The notes: generated from the letters alone by a model not told the origin. A stretch of DNA of 64,000 nt from an uncultured delta proteobacterium (GCA_903892415.1 CAITIQ010000043.1:1-64000), one strand, 5' to 3'. Positions 1 to 9,503 are shown, counted from the first letter of the stretch. Program-made: numbers and translations.

Positions 1-1
1 C

Positions 2-2725
2 GGTCACGCGTCTCTGGGGCGCGAGCGCCGGCTTCGCTTGTGGCCTACGCTAGTGATCGGTCTGTTATCCACCGGCTGTACGCCCGAGCTTCAGGAACGC
101 GTCGTAGCGCCCAAGCTCGCCGAGGCCCCCGGCATGGTTGCTTCGCCGCAAGTTGGGCGCTTGAGCCAGCTCGTTTCACCGAAGGCCTACGCTTTAGACT
201 TCACCATCGATCCAAGCCAAAAGGAGTTCAGCGCTCAAGCGACGCTGACAGTCGTCTTGAAGCAGCGGACGAAGGCTTTCTACGTTCACGCGCGCGAGCT
301 AAGCGATCTGCAGGGCCAGTTGGTCTCGGGCGCTAACAACCGGGTTACGCTCAGTGTGGAGGCCGAGAGCCTACTGCGTATTGAGTTTGATACCCCGCTG
401 GATGCCGGCGAACACTCCATCGAGATTCGGTACAAGGGCTTATTTACGCCTGATCTCGCCGGCCTCTATCGAGTAAAGGCGGGCGGCCTGGACTACGCCT
501 TTACTCAGTTTGAGGCGCTCGACGCGCGGCGCGCCTTCCCTTGCTTCGATGAGCCTGGCTTCAAAGCGCGTTTCACCGTCAGCGTCACCACGGCCAAAGA
601 GAACCTCGTAATCGCAAACACCCGGCAGCTTTCGGATACCGCTGCAGGCGCTCTGCAGCACACTGTGCGGTTCGCACAGACCGAGCCACTGCCGACTTAC
701 CTCGTTGCGTTAGCGGTGGGCCCGTTCGACTTGCGCGAGACAGTGATCCCAGCGAACGAGCTGCGCAAGACGCCGATCCCGCTGCGCGGAGTCGCGGTCC
801 GGGGCAAGGGGGCGAACCTCGAATATGCGATGAAGGTAAGCGGTCCGATCGTTGAAGAACTCGAGCGCTACTTTGGTATCCCTTATCCTTTTGACAAGTT
901 GGACCTATTGGCTGTGCCGGATTTTGGCGCAGGTGCGATGGAGAACGCCGGCGCAGTCACGTTCCGTGAGCAGCTGCTACTGCTTGACGCTGCTACTGCC
1001 ACCGAAGCACAGAGGCGGGCCATCTTTGATGTAGCCGCGCACGAGTTTGCGCATCAGTGGTTTGGCAATCTCGTCACGATGCAATGGTGGGATGACCTTT
1101 GGCTCAATGAAGCCTTCGCTACTTGGCTCGGCGAAAAGACTGTTCGACGGCTCAATCCAGGTTGGGAAACCGATCTCGAATTTCAGGGATATACCCAGAG
1201 CGCGATGGATGCTGATTCATTGGTAAGCGCCCGAGTGATTCGGCAGCCGATTCAGACCGAGGGTGATATTGGCAGTGCATTCGACTCGCTGACCTACAGC
1301 AAGGGGGGCGCGTTGATTGCTATGTTCGAGCGGTACACAGGAGAAGCATCGTTCCGCGAGGGGATTGGTCGCTACATGAAGAGCTATCGCTTTGGTAACG
1401 CGACCACCGAGCAGTTTCTGAGGTCCGCTCTGTTCTCCCAGCCCACCGAAGTCGTGGATTCATTCAAACAGTTCCTCGACCGACCGGGCGTCCCCTCGGT
1501 GCAGCTGACGAAGAAGTGCACCGGCGACAAGCTCGATGCCGTTACCGTCCAGGTCTCCAGATTCCTACCGCTCGGCTCAGCTGGTAATAGCAAGAGTGCT
1601 TGGACCTTCCCGCTTTGCGTCAAGACCTCCGACGGAAGGTTTTGTGAGCTGGTTGCAACCAAGGGCGAGCCCATGACGATCACGCCCAAAAAACCAATGA
1701 AGTGTCCTTCCTTCATGCTGCCCAATGACGGTGGGGAGTTCTACGTTCGAATGGCTCCATCGAAGGGTGACGTGGATAATTTACTAGCAGCAGCGCGGCA
1801 GCTGTCCCCGCGCGAACGGCTGGTCTTGGTCGACGCGGTTCGGTCGGGATTTCGCTCGGGGAGCCTCGGTCTCGAAGACTCCGTGGCCGCACTGCTAGCG
1901 CTCGCCAATGACCCGGTCGACGCGGTTCGGTTCGGTGGCGTTGACGTGCTCTCGTTCGTCGCTGAGATGCTCGAAGGTAGTCAGCGGCAGAGCTTCGAGC
2001 AGAAGGTCGCTACCGCCTACAAACCAGTATGGAGCAAGCTCGGCTGGGAGCGGAAGGAAGGCGATAAAGCGGGCAATCCTGAGAAGGATTCGCTCACCCG
2101 AGCCCAAGCTCTCTTCTTCATGACGCAGCTCGCGCGCGACCCATCGCTACGCAAGACCGCTACGGCCAAGGCGACGGCGATGTTGCGGAGCAAAGAGAAG
2201 CTAAGCCTCAAGGGGCTCGATCCGGAGCTCTTGGAGATGGTGCTCACCGTCGGTGTCGAGGATGGTGACCTGTTTGATGATGCGGTCGCGCAGCTCAAGT
2301 TGACGGATGACCCGATCGTTCGTCGTGCCCTCATTCTGGCCCTGGGCCGAGCGCCGGGCAAAACGGCAGCCGAGAAGCGAGTGCGACTCTTGCTCTCGGA
2401 CCAGCTGCGCGCCAACGAGCTTGGTCGACTTGCGTTCTCGGGGTTCGAGTCGCGGCGCACTGCTCGCACCTCGTGGGAGGCTCTACGGCCACGGCTTGCT
2501 GAAGTGAGCGCAAAGCTCCCGGAAGGCGCACGCGACCGTCTGGCTGGTATTGGTGCTCAGCTTTGTGAGACCACATTCGAGGCGGAGTTGCGGACCGCGT
2601 TCGAGCCTATGCTGGAGAAGATCCAGGGCGGTAAGCTGGCGTTTGATAATGCCCTAGAGGCCAATCGCATTTGCTCAGCCATCAGCAATCATCATCAGTC
2701 CAAAGCGAAGTCCCAAAGCCGGTGA
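2..2725 (+). CDS. M1 family zinc aminopeptidase, probable lipoprotein (5' partial)
   Basis: Gluzincin aminopeptidase that removes N-terminal residues from peptides. Counting from the TTG at 38, GAMEN starts near residue 298 and the zinc site HEFAH near 334, followed by the third ligand Glu in NEAFA, so the catalytic set is complete. A long helical C-terminal half follows, as in ERAP1/PepN-type enzymes. The frame is open to the window edge. The residues before the TTG (RERRLR) look like the basic start of a signal peptide that leads into a hydrophobic stretch and the lipobox-like LSTGC, so the true start is probably upstream of base 1. The stop overlaps the GTG of the next gene (GTGA), which suggests translational coupling. 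Family assignment is firm; lipid anchoring is inferred. Confidence 0.93.
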   Translation, partial: GHASLGRERRLRLWPTLVIGLLSTGCTPELQERVVAPKLAEAPGMVASPQVGRLSQLVSPKAYALDFTIDPSQKEFSAQATLTVVLKQRTKAFYVHARELSDLQGQLVSGANNRVTLSVEAESLLRIEFDTPLDAGEHSIEIRYKGLFTPDLAGLYRVKAGGLDYAFTQFEALDARRAFPCFDEPGFKARFTVSVTTAKENLVIANTRQLSDTAAGALQHTVRFAQTEPLPTYLVALAVGPFDLRETVIPANELRKTPIPLRGVAVRGKGANLEYAMKVSGPIVEELERYFGIPYPFDKLDLLAVPDFGAGAMENAGAVTFREQLLLLDAATATEAQRRAIFDVAAHEFAHQWFGNLVTMQWWDDLWLNEAFATWLGEKTVRRLNPGWETDLEFQGYTQSAMDADSLVSARVIRQPIQTEGDIGSAFDSLTYSKGGALIAMFERYTGEASFREGIGRYMKSYRFGNATTEQFLRSALFSQPTEVVDSFKQFLDRPGVPSVQLTKKCTGDKLDAVTVQVSRFLPLGSAGNSKSAWTFPLCVKTSDGRFCELVATKGEPMTITPKKPMKCPSFMLPNDGGEFYVRMAPSKGDVDNLLAAARQLSPRERLVLVDAVRSGFRSGSLGLEDSVAALLALANDPVDAVRFGGVDVLSFVAEMLEGSQRQSFEQKVATAYKPVWSKLGWERKEGDKAGNPEKDSLTRAQALFFMTQLARDPSLRKTATAKATAMLRSKEKLSLKGLDPELLEMVLTVGVEDGDLFDDAVAQLKLTDDPIVRRALILALGRAPGKTAAEKRVRLLLSDQLRANELGRLAFSGFESRRTARTSWEALRPRLAEVSAKLPEGARDRLAGIGAQLCETTFEAELRTAFEPMLEKIQGGKLAFDNALEANRICSAISNHHQSKAKSQSR

Positions 2726-3993
2726 GCCGTTGCTCGCGGCCAGTGGGTTTGCTGTCTGTGGTTTGGGGTGCAGCGGTGGCCCTGCTGGTCGCCTGCAACT
2801 CCACGCGAGAGACTGTTTCCGATGTGAACGGCAGTTCGACCGCTCCGCTTACGCCGACGGTGTCAGCTGAGCCAATAGCCCCGCCTGAGGAGCTCTCAGG
2901 CCGCGGGTTGCTCGATAAATATGAATGCAACCGTTGTCACGAGGGGACCTATCAGGCTGCGCTTCCAACGCCAAAGCACTGCGTTCGTTGTCATGATGAG
3001 ATCGCTGACGGAAAGTTCGCAGCCCCGCGGGAGGCGCTCCGTAGTTGGCGACCGCACGTCACCCATTTGCGGTACGCTCCCTCGCTTCAGGGCGTCGGGA
3101 CGTTGGTCTCGCGCGAGTGGGCAACTAAGTATGTCCTGAAGCCCACCGACCTTCGGCCGCATTTAGCGGCTTGGATGCCGCGGCTGGCGATCAGCGAGAC
3201 CGAGGCGCGGGCCATCGTCGACTACCTTGCGAGTAAGAACGCGTCGTTGGCGAACTCCTTCGACGCTCGCCTGCCCCATGGGGAGGTGGCCGAGGGTCGC
3301 AGGCTGTTTCAGCAGAAAGCGTGCAATGGCTGTCACCACTTTACGGGCGCCGGAGTGGGGGAGTCCGCCCTTGGGTCGGTCGAAGTTGCGCGGGAAATCG
3401 CCCTGGCTCCCGACCTGCGAAATACGCGAGCCCGCGCCGTGCGAGAAAACCTCGTGGCCTATTTGCTCGATCCGCAAAAGGTCAAGCCAGGCGCCGCAAT
3501 GCCTACTATCCAATTGTCTGAGCAGGAGGCTAATCATCTAGCTAGCTTCATCCTCGAGGTCCCGCTGCTTGCAGAACCAGCGCAGCCCGCATTCCAACGT
3601 CTACCGTTGCTCGAGCGCCCAATCGGCTATGAGGAAGTGGCGCGCCGGGTTCTGCACAAAACCTGTTGGCATTGTCACTCCCAACCGGACTACGCACGAG
3701 GAGACGGCGGACCCGGCAACACGGGCGGTTTTGGGTTTGGGCCGCGCAAGCTTGACCTTGCGAGTTACGAGTCTGTCTCTTCGGGACTGCTCGACCAGAA
3801 CGGAGAGCGTCGGAGCGTCTTTTCGGCCACTGCGAGCGGGACTCCGTTGCTAGTCGAGGTCATGCTTGCGCGTCATGAGGAGACGCGCGGTAGCGTCGCA
3901 AACGTACGCGGGATGCCCCTCGGGTTGCCACCGCTCTCGGCCGAGGAGATTCAGTTGGTTGAGAGTTGGGTGGCTCAGGGGCACCCCCGCTAG
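2722..3993 (+). CDS. tetraheme c-type cytochrome lipoprotein
   Basis: About 423 aa if started at the GTG that overlaps the previous stop. A start at TTG 2671 is possible but would push the signal peptide inward. The N-terminus is a lipoprotein signal ending in LLVAC. Four CxxCH heme-binding motifs are visible: CNRCH near residue 69, CVRCH near 87, CNGCH near 201 and CWHCH near 315. The first two are close together and the last two each sit in a cytochrome c-like domain. It is probably an exported electron carrier held on a membrane. Coupling to a peptidase gene is unusual and no terminal oxidase or reductase gene lies nearby, so the redox partner is unknown. Confidence 0.88.
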   Translation: MSRCSRPVGLLSVVWGAAVALLVACNSTRETVSDVNGSSTAPLTPTVSAEPIAPPEELSGRGLLDKYECNRCHEGTYQAALPTPKHCVRCHDEIADGKFAAPREALRSWRPHVTHLRYAPSLQGVGTLVSREWATKYVLKPTDLRPHLAAWMPRLAISETEARAIVDYLASKNASLANSFDARLPHGEVAEGRRLFQQKACNGCHHFTGAGVGESALGSVEVAREIALAPDLRNTRARAVRENLVAYLLDPQKVKPGAAMPTIQLSEQEANHLASFILEVPLLAEPAQPAFQRLPLLERPIGYEEVARRVLHKTCWHCHSQPDYARGDGGPGNTGGFGFGPRKLDLASYESVSSGLLDQNGERRSVFSATASGTPLLVEVMLARHEETRGSVANVRGMPLGLPPLSAEEIQLVESWVAQGHPR

Positions 3994-4017
3994 CCGTCTA
4001 TCGCAACGGCCCGCTGG

Positions 4018-5106
4018 TCACAAAAGTTCAGGGTTCGAGACTCGAAGCGCCTCGACGATCGATCGAACGTCCTGAGCCTTTTCAAGCGGCATGATGAGCA
4101 GCGCGTCCTCGGTTTCTACGACCGCCATCCTCTCGACGCCCAAGAGCGCTACGACTCGCTTGCCCCCTCGAAGCACCACGTGATTGTCGCGGGAGTCGAT
4201 GGCGACCAAGCCGTCCAAACGCGTATTGCCGTCTGCCGTCTTATCCGCCAATTCCCACGCGGCTTGCCAGCTGCCGACGTCGCTCCAACCGAAATCTCCA
4301 GGCACTACGACTAGGCCTTGTTCCTTCTCCATGACGCCAACGTCAATGCTGACGGCGGGCATCAAAGGGAAGGCCAGCTCTAATTCGGTTACCGCCGCTG
4401 TGGGCGGAGCTTGGGTGATGCGGTCGAGCAAGGGGCCGGCGTCGGGCAGGTGCCTGCGTACAGCCGCCATCATTACGCCCGCTTTGAAGATGAACATCCC
4501 GGCGTTCCAAAGGTGCTTACCGCCGCTGAGGAACTCCTCGGCCAACGTGCGATTGGGCTTCTCGACGAAGCGCACCACGCTTTGCGGCTCGGCCGCTTCC
4601 CCTTGTGAAAAGCGCGCTGACCGTTCGAGTTGAATGTAGCCAAACCCTGTATCGGGCCGGGTCGGCTTGATCCCAATGGTGACGATTCGACCCTCGCGCG
4701 CCGCTGCGACTGCGATCTCGAGCAGCCGACGAAACTCGCCCTCGTCGGCGACGTGATGATCGCTTGGGAGCACAACCAAAACGTCGTCTGGGTTCCTGCG
4801 ACCCACCACCTCGGCGGCCCAGGCGATGCAGGGGGCGGTATTGCGCGCTACCGGTTCGACCAGAAAGTTCTCCGCCGGCACTTCCGGAACGAGCTCGCGG
4901 GTGGCCTGCTCCGTCGCCCTGCCCGTGGCGATGAAGATGTTCTGCGGGCTCCCGACGAGAGGCAGCACGCGCAGCATCGTGGCCCGAATCATCGGCTCCT
5001 GACCGGAGAGCGCGAGCAGCTGCTTGGGGATCGCCGTTCGTGACGCGGGCCAAAAACGGGTACCGGCGCCGCCTGCCAAGATGAGGATTCGAACGTCTGA
5101 GCTCAT
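4018..5106 (-). CDS. manC: mannose-1-phosphate guanylyltransferase
   Basis: Nucleotidyltransferase making GDP-mannose from mannose-1-phosphate and GTP for polysaccharide and glycoconjugate synthesis. The protein opens with the nucleotide-binding signature LAGGAGTRFWPASR and contains the FVEKP sugar-binding motif. At about 362 aa it is the single-domain form without the C-terminal phosphomannose isomerase cupin of bifunctional AlgA/ManC enzymes. The ATG at 5106 is chosen because the signature follows directly; an upstream extension to 5208 has no family similarity. It converges on the cytochrome gene with 24 bases between stops. No other polysaccharide genes are in the window. Confidence 0.9.
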   Translation of the reverse strand: MSSDVRILILAGGAGTRFWPASRTAIPKQLLALSGQEPMIRATMLRVLPLVGSPQNIFIATGRATEQATRELVPEVPAENFLVEPVARNTAPCIAWAAEVVGRRNPDDVLVVLPSDHHVADEGEFRRLLEIAVAAAREGRIVTIGIKPTRPDTGFGYIQLERSARFSQGEAAEPQSVVRFVEKPNRTLAEEFLSGGKHLWNAGMFIFKAGVMMAAVRRHLPDAGPLLDRITQAPPTAAVTELELAFPLMPAVSIDVGVMEKEQGLVVVPGDFGWSDVGSWQAAWELADKTADGNTRLDGLVAIDSRDNHVVLRGGKRVVALLGVERMAVVETEDALLIMPLEKAQDVRSIVEALRVSNPELL

Positions 5107-5126
5107 GCGACCTACGTAGCAGTTCT

Positions 5127-5156
5127 TTCCACCGGACGGGGTGCAGCGAACAGAAT
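5127..5156 (-). repeat. decayed copy of the palindromic intergenic repeat
   Basis: In this otherwise empty 307-base divergent gap (5107-5413), TTCCACC, a short GC-rich hairpin and GAACAGAAT occur in the same order as in the second unit of the array at 55.8-56.1 kb. The similarity is partial, with about 16 bases in two exact blocks. The copy lies about 20 bases upstream of the guanylyltransferase start, in the same orientation to the gene as the other copies. I see nothing else in the gap beyond a short GC-rich tandem just before 5400. Confidence 0.4.
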
Positions 5157-5413
5157 CCCCCTCGTCCGACTCGACAAAGGGCTGTTGGTCGGTTGCGGTG
5201 TCAATCATTGCGACCGCTCGTCACACTCTGCGTTCCCCATGCGATGACCGACTGAAGCAGCACGGAACCGGCGTTGGCCGGTCTGGATGCGCTGCTTTGA
5301 AGCTGCAGGTCGGCTTGCGGCGCATTTGCGCCGCGAGCGTACGCCTGTGAGAAAACGAGCGGCCTAGTCCGCTCGCGGTGTTCGCGCGTCCGCGCGTCCG
5401 CACGGAGGACTCC

Positions 5414-6184
5414 ATGGTTCGGCTGGGTCTTAGCGCAACCGGGTTTGCGCTTGCGGTTACGTTTGTCCTTTTCTCGGTCACGGTGGCAGCGGGGAAGGCG
5501 CATGAAGAAGCCTTGCCGATGCGCCCGATGATCGAGGTGAGCGATGAGCTCCCGATGGTCGAGGTGAGCGGAAAGCTCGAGGTTGCGTCGAGTAGCTCGC
5601 CCCACGCTGCGGCTCTGCGCGTCCCTACCGCCTACGCGCGTGTTCTGCACGGTGCTTGTTGTGACCCGCAGAGCACCTGCGAACGTTTGGCAGCTGCACT
5701 GCCTGAGGGCGTTGAGCTGCAATGCACGACCGGCAATGTCGAATGCCTCGGCGGGGGCTTTGATTGGCGGGGTGATGGTGAAGCCAAAGCCGCGTACCTC
5801 GAGCAGCTTCCCGGGTTGTTGCAGACCGCCGAGACAACCCCCAATGGCGATAATCTGCTAATCGGATTCTCTCGAGGGGCCTTTGTGGCGCGTGATGTAG
5901 CTCTCGCGCGCCCTGGGCGCTACTCCGCATTGGTGCTGATAGGAGCGACCATAGCTCTCGATGTCCCGGCACTAAAAGCCGCGGGCATAAAGCGAGTCGT
6001 ATTGGCGGCGGGGGAGTACGACTCCTCGTTCAAGGCAATGCAGCGCACCCGCGACAAGCTCGCGCTAAACGGTATTGAGGCGCGCTTCGTTCCGATGGGC
6101 AAAATCTTTCACGAGCTGCCCAAAGACGCTGGCCTCCGTCTGCGCGAGGCGGTTGCTTGGGCAAGCGCTCCGCCCAGCGCCTGA
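5414..6184 (+). CDS. exported alpha/beta-hydrolase-like serine hydrolase
   Basis: About 256 aa. The ATG at 5414 follows a good ribosome-binding site (GGAGG, 5404-5408) and begins a signal peptide or anchor (MVRLGLSATGF then a hydrophobic run ending VAAG). The nucleophile elbow is GFSRG with Ser near residue 153. Asp in AAGEYDSSF and His in FHELP are reasonable partners for a catalytic triad. Substrate is unknown. Two near-identical 9-residue units (PM-I/V-EVS-x-x-L) follow the signal, encoded by a 27-nt tandem repeat. It is tail-to-tail with the thioredoxin-like gene, two bases between stops. Confidence 0.7.
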   Translation: MVRLGLSATGFALAVTFVLFSVTVAAGKAHEEALPMRPMIEVSDELPMVEVSGKLEVASSSSPHAAALRVPTAYARVLHGACCDPQSTCERLAAALPEGVELQCTTGNVECLGGGFDWRGDGEAKAAYLEQLPGLLQTAETTPNGDNLLIGFSRGAFVARDVALARPGRYSALVLIGATIALDVPALKAAGIKRVVLAAGEYDSSFKAMQRTRDKLALNGIEARFVPMGKIFHELPKDAGLRLREAVAWASAPPSA

Positions 6185-6186
6185 CC

Positions 6187-6792
6187 TCAAAGGATGTCGT
6201 GAATCATCTTGTCGAGCGTGGCTTCATCGACGAGCCCGCGCGAGATGCGCGCGATGCGACCCTCGCGATCGACGAGAATCAGACTAGGCAGATTGTTTAC
6301 TGCATAATCCCGCTGCACCATTCCCTTGTCGTCGACCACGATCGGGTACGAGAGATTCTTCGCTTTGGCGTAGTTGCGCGCAGCGGAGTGATCGTCGTCG
6401 AACACGTTTACACCGATGACCTTCAACCCCTTGTCCTGATAGCGGCGGGCCACCCGGTCGAGGATGGGGGTCTGCATCTGACAGGGGCCACACCAGGTGG
6501 CCCAGAAATCGAGGATGACCGGTTGCCCTTTGAGGTCGGCTAGGGAGAGCTGGGCGGCAGGCGCACGGCCGGGTGCGCTCACCACCGTCTCGACCCCACT
6601 ATCGTGGATGACCGGAAGCGCGAACGGCGGGGCCGTCTCTCGCTTCGACGGATCGCTCGAGCTGGAAAAACTCAATCGGGGTAGAACCGTGAGACCGAGA
6701 ATGCAGGCCGCGGCAAGCACAACGGCGATAGCAACAAAGTTCGCTCCGCCCGAAGAACCCGTGGCTTTGGCCGGAGCACCAGACTTGGACAT
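6187..6792 (-). CDS. TlpA/ResA-like membrane-anchored thiol-disulfide oxidoreductase
   Basis: 201 aa. One N-terminal membrane helix (about residues 18-37) is followed by a thioredoxin-fold domain with the redox motif WCGPC (Cys101 and Cys104) in FWATWCGPC, typical of TlpA/ResA/CcmG. It would sit on the outer face of the inner membrane and reduce disulfides, for example in apocytochromes during heme attachment. That would fit the multiheme cytochromes encoded in this window, but no ccm or ccs genes are adjacent. Confidence 0.88.
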   Translation of the reverse strand: MSKSGAPAKATGSSGGANFVAIAVVLAAACILGLTVLPRLSFSSSSDPSKRETAPPFALPVIHDSGVETVVSAPGRAPAAQLSLADLKGQPVILDFWATWCGPCQMQTPILDRVARRYQDKGLKVIGVNVFDDDHSAARNYAKAKNLSYPIVVDDKGMVQRDYAVNNLPSLILVDREGRIARISRGLVDEATLDKMIHDIL

Positions 6793-6806
6793 GAAGCAAG
6801 CCTAAA

Positions 6807-6834
6807 CCATCCGCCCGACGCAGCAACAAGAGTG
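6807..6834 (-). repeat. partial copy of the intergenic repeat core
   Basis: The block GCAGCAACAAG (6820-6830), preceded by CCATCC and followed by AGTG, matches the core of the repeat units at 49.4 and 55.8-56.1 kb, but the inner hairpin is degraded. It lies about 15-40 bases upstream of the TlpA-like start codon, in a divergent gap and in the same orientation to the minus-strand gene as the other copies. Confidence 0.4.
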
Positions 6835-6893
6835 CAAAAGCGCGGTTCTGGGGTTTGCGGCTCGGAGGCCCCTCATGTAGCGTCGCACCCGCC

Positions 6894-9491
6894 ATGGCCA
6901 AGTTCCCCCCGGATGACAGTCAGCTTCAGATGGCCCCTTCCCCCCAGGCCCAGGTTGCCGAAGACGGTAACTTCAAGCGCGGTCGTTTCAACCCGATCGT
7001 GATCGCGGTGGCGCTGGTTGCGTTGGTTGGTGGGGGTGCCGCTATCTACTTCGGCATCAAGAAGGACCAACAGCGGTTGCTTCCCGAGCAGATCGCCCGG
7101 CAGATGCAGGACACGTTCGTGCTGCCCGAGGCGGACCAGCTGCCCAAGTGGAGAAGCTGGGCGGAGCACGAGGACGAAACGTTGGTGCAGGAGTCTCTGA
7201 TCCAGCTCGGCCTGCTCAAGGATGACCAAGCGATCAAGCTGGCAACCAAGGCTCTCGGTCGCAAGAACCACCGGATCAACGGCGTTGCTGCACAGGTTTT
7301 GGCAAGCTTCGGTTCGCCCAAAGCGGATGAGGCCAAGCCCGCTCTGCTGGCCGCCCTCAAAGAGGCTGACGAGAGCGATAAGCCTCAGCTCCTTTGGGCG
7401 TTGGTAACGCTGAAAGAGTCGAGCGTCTTTGAGGAAGCCATGGTGCTCTACCGGGACGGCAAGCTGTCCAAGGTTCAACGCCTCGGCGGCGGAGCGGCGT
7501 TCGATCCTGAGCTGATGGCGGGCCTCGTATCGCTCGATGATCTGACCAAGTTGGCCGGGGACAAGAGCCAAGCCGTGCGCCAGCTCGTCGCAACGGTGAT
7601 CGCCAAGAACGCAGAGCCGAAGTTCACTGACGTGCTCATCACCTTGGTCAACGATCCTGAGATTGAAGTGGCGGGGCAGGCTGCCAACGGCCTCGGCAAG
7701 ATCGCTGATGAAAAGGCTCGAGAGCCATTGCTCAAGAAGCTGGCTGAGGCCGAGCCCGACAAGCGTCAGAAGTTCATTGAGGCCCTGCGAGACGGTATCG
7801 GCGGCGAAGGTCTCGTGCTCGCCCTGCGCTCGGTGGCCAAAGAGCCGGAGGAGCGCAACTGGTTTCAGACGGACCAGATCTTCAAGATCCTGGAGCAGCT
7901 GGGGGATCCGCGAGCGGGAGACGCGCTCGTGAAGTGGGTCGAGGAGACGAACCCATCGCCCCATTGGCGTAGTGAAGCCGGAATGCGGCTGGCTGAGGTC
8001 GGCGACGTGCGCGGAGCAAAGTTCCTTGCAGAGCGCATGGATATCGACCCGACGAAGTTCTACATCAAGGAGAAGTTCTGGCAGGCAGGGCCGGGCGGGC
8101 ACCTTTCGCGCACGGAGGATCACCGCGTTTGGGCCATGCGTATGCTCGCTGACCTCGCGATGATTCGCCCTGACAAGCGCGAGGACCTGCTCGTCGCCGA
8201 GGCGGCAGTACTCAAGTACATCACCGACAAGCCGCAACCGCACGCCAACGGGCTGCGCTTCCTCGCGAACATCAACAGCTCGGAGGCCTTGCCCAAGATG
8301 AGAGAGTGGGCCTTCCCCACGGATCCTCTGCCGAAGGAGGGAGCCAGCGGCGAGTTCCCCGGCGCTTTCACCGTGGCGCAGAGCGCCTTGCGTTACCTCG
8401 GTCGCATGAAGGATGAGCCCTCTTACGACAAGCTGCTCAAGCAGTTCGAGCGCAAGAAAGACAAGAAGATGGACATCACGCTCGAGGGCATGATGGGCGC
8501 AGGTCTTTCGATGCTTGGTATGTCTCTTCGCGCGGTGGCAGTGGGTGCGTCCCAAGGTCTTGGCGAGTGGGGTGACAAGCGCGCCGTCAAGCCGATGATG
8601 GAGCTGATCGAAGACGAGAAGTGGCACGAGGAAGCTCGTCTCGCCGCCTGTGAGGGTCTCGCATGGTGTGCAACTCCCGAAGACATGAAGGAGATTGCGA
8701 AGCGAGCGGTCAAGTTTGGTAGCGAGAAGACCAACCCGCGCAAGCAGCTTATTGGTGCCTGTTACGCCACCACTCTTTCGCTTCGACCATTGCCCGAGGT
8801 GGCCGGTGAGCTCGTTGATCTGATCACCCCCGAAATGGATCCGCAACTGCGCAACGTGTTTGCCCAAGCCATTGGTGCAACGCCGCTTACGGACGCCAAT
8901 CGCGACAAACTGTTCGAGAAGCTGAAGGTTGCAGAGACCCGCAATGCCGCCGCCCTCGCCTTGATCCTCGGTGGTGACACCTCGACGGCGAGTCGAGCCG
9001 TTGCCAGCTACGGTGATCTCAACAAGGAGGCGCTCGTCGATTTGAAGGACGCCTACTTCCGCGCCTTCGGCTTTTGGAGCGATGAAGACTTTCGTGTTGG
9101 CAACATCTATCGCTGGGTCGAGAACGCCGAGGCCATTGCTCGAGTAAAGATCTTTGGCGCGCCCCAGGCGTGGGGCATCGAGCGGTTGCAGGCCCAGTTC
9201 GACAATCTCAAGTTCGACAACGGTCCCCACTCGGAAACGCGGATCGTGCTTCGCCACCGCTTGCTGAAGGCGGCGCGTGAAGGGGACGACAAGACGAAGG
9301 TGCACGCGATCCGGACCCTCAAGTTCATGAAGGAACAGGGGACCCTGATGGCGCTCAAGACCGACCAGGGGTTGACCGGGGAGCTGGCGCGGAAGGCCTT
9401 CTTCGAACTCATGAATCCGAAGGATCCCGCCGGTGAGGATCTGGCCTCTCTGCAGACCGAGCAGAAGGCGAAAATGAAGAGCGGTGACTGA
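6894..9491 (+). CDS. membrane-anchored HEAT-repeat protein
   Basis: About 865 aa from the ATG at 6894. A short polar N-terminus is followed by one membrane helix (about residues 34-54, VIAVALVALVGGG). Nearly all the rest is a long array of helical repeats of the HEAT/PBS-lyase type, for example the units around GKIADEKAREPLLKKLAEAEP and GEWGDKRAVKPMMELIEDE. Such solenoids bind proteins and no catalytic motif is visible. Topology with the solenoid outside the inner membrane is inferred. It may form a unit with the small gene 12 bases downstream. Specific role unknown. Confidence 0.75.
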   Translation: MAKFPPDDSQLQMAPSPQAQVAEDGNFKRGRFNPIVIAVALVALVGGGAAIYFGIKKDQQRLLPEQIARQMQDTFVLPEADQLPKWRSWAEHEDETLVQESLIQLGLLKDDQAIKLATKALGRKNHRINGVAAQVLASFGSPKADEAKPALLAALKEADESDKPQLLWALVTLKESSVFEEAMVLYRDGKLSKVQRLGGGAAFDPELMAGLVSLDDLTKLAGDKSQAVRQLVATVIAKNAEPKFTDVLITLVNDPEIEVAGQAANGLGKIADEKAREPLLKKLAEAEPDKRQKFIEALRDGIGGEGLVLALRSVAKEPEERNWFQTDQIFKILEQLGDPRAGDALVKWVEETNPSPHWRSEAGMRLAEVGDVRGAKFLAERMDIDPTKFYIKEKFWQAGPGGHLSRTEDHRVWAMRMLADLAMIRPDKREDLLVAEAAVLKYITDKPQPHANGLRFLANINSSEALPKMREWAFPTDPLPKEGASGEFPGAFTVAQSALRYLGRMKDEPSYDKLLKQFERKKDKKMDITLEGMMGAGLSMLGMSLRAVAVGASQGLGEWGDKRAVKPMMELIEDEKWHEEARLAACEGLAWCATPEDMKEIAKRAVKFGSEKTNPRKQLIGACYATTLSLRPLPEVAGELVDLITPEMDPQLRNVFAQAIGATPLTDANRDKLFEKLKVAETRNAAALALILGGDTSTASRAVASYGDLNKEALVDLKDAYFRAFGFWSDEDFRVGNIYRWVENAEAIARVKIFGAPQAWGIERLQAQFDNLKFDNGPHSETRIVLRHRLLKAAREGDDKTKVHAIRTLKFMKEQGTLMALKTDQGLTGELARKAFFELMNPKDPAGEDLASLQTEQKAKMKSGD

Positions 9492-9503
9492 AAGAGGTGG
9501 CCC

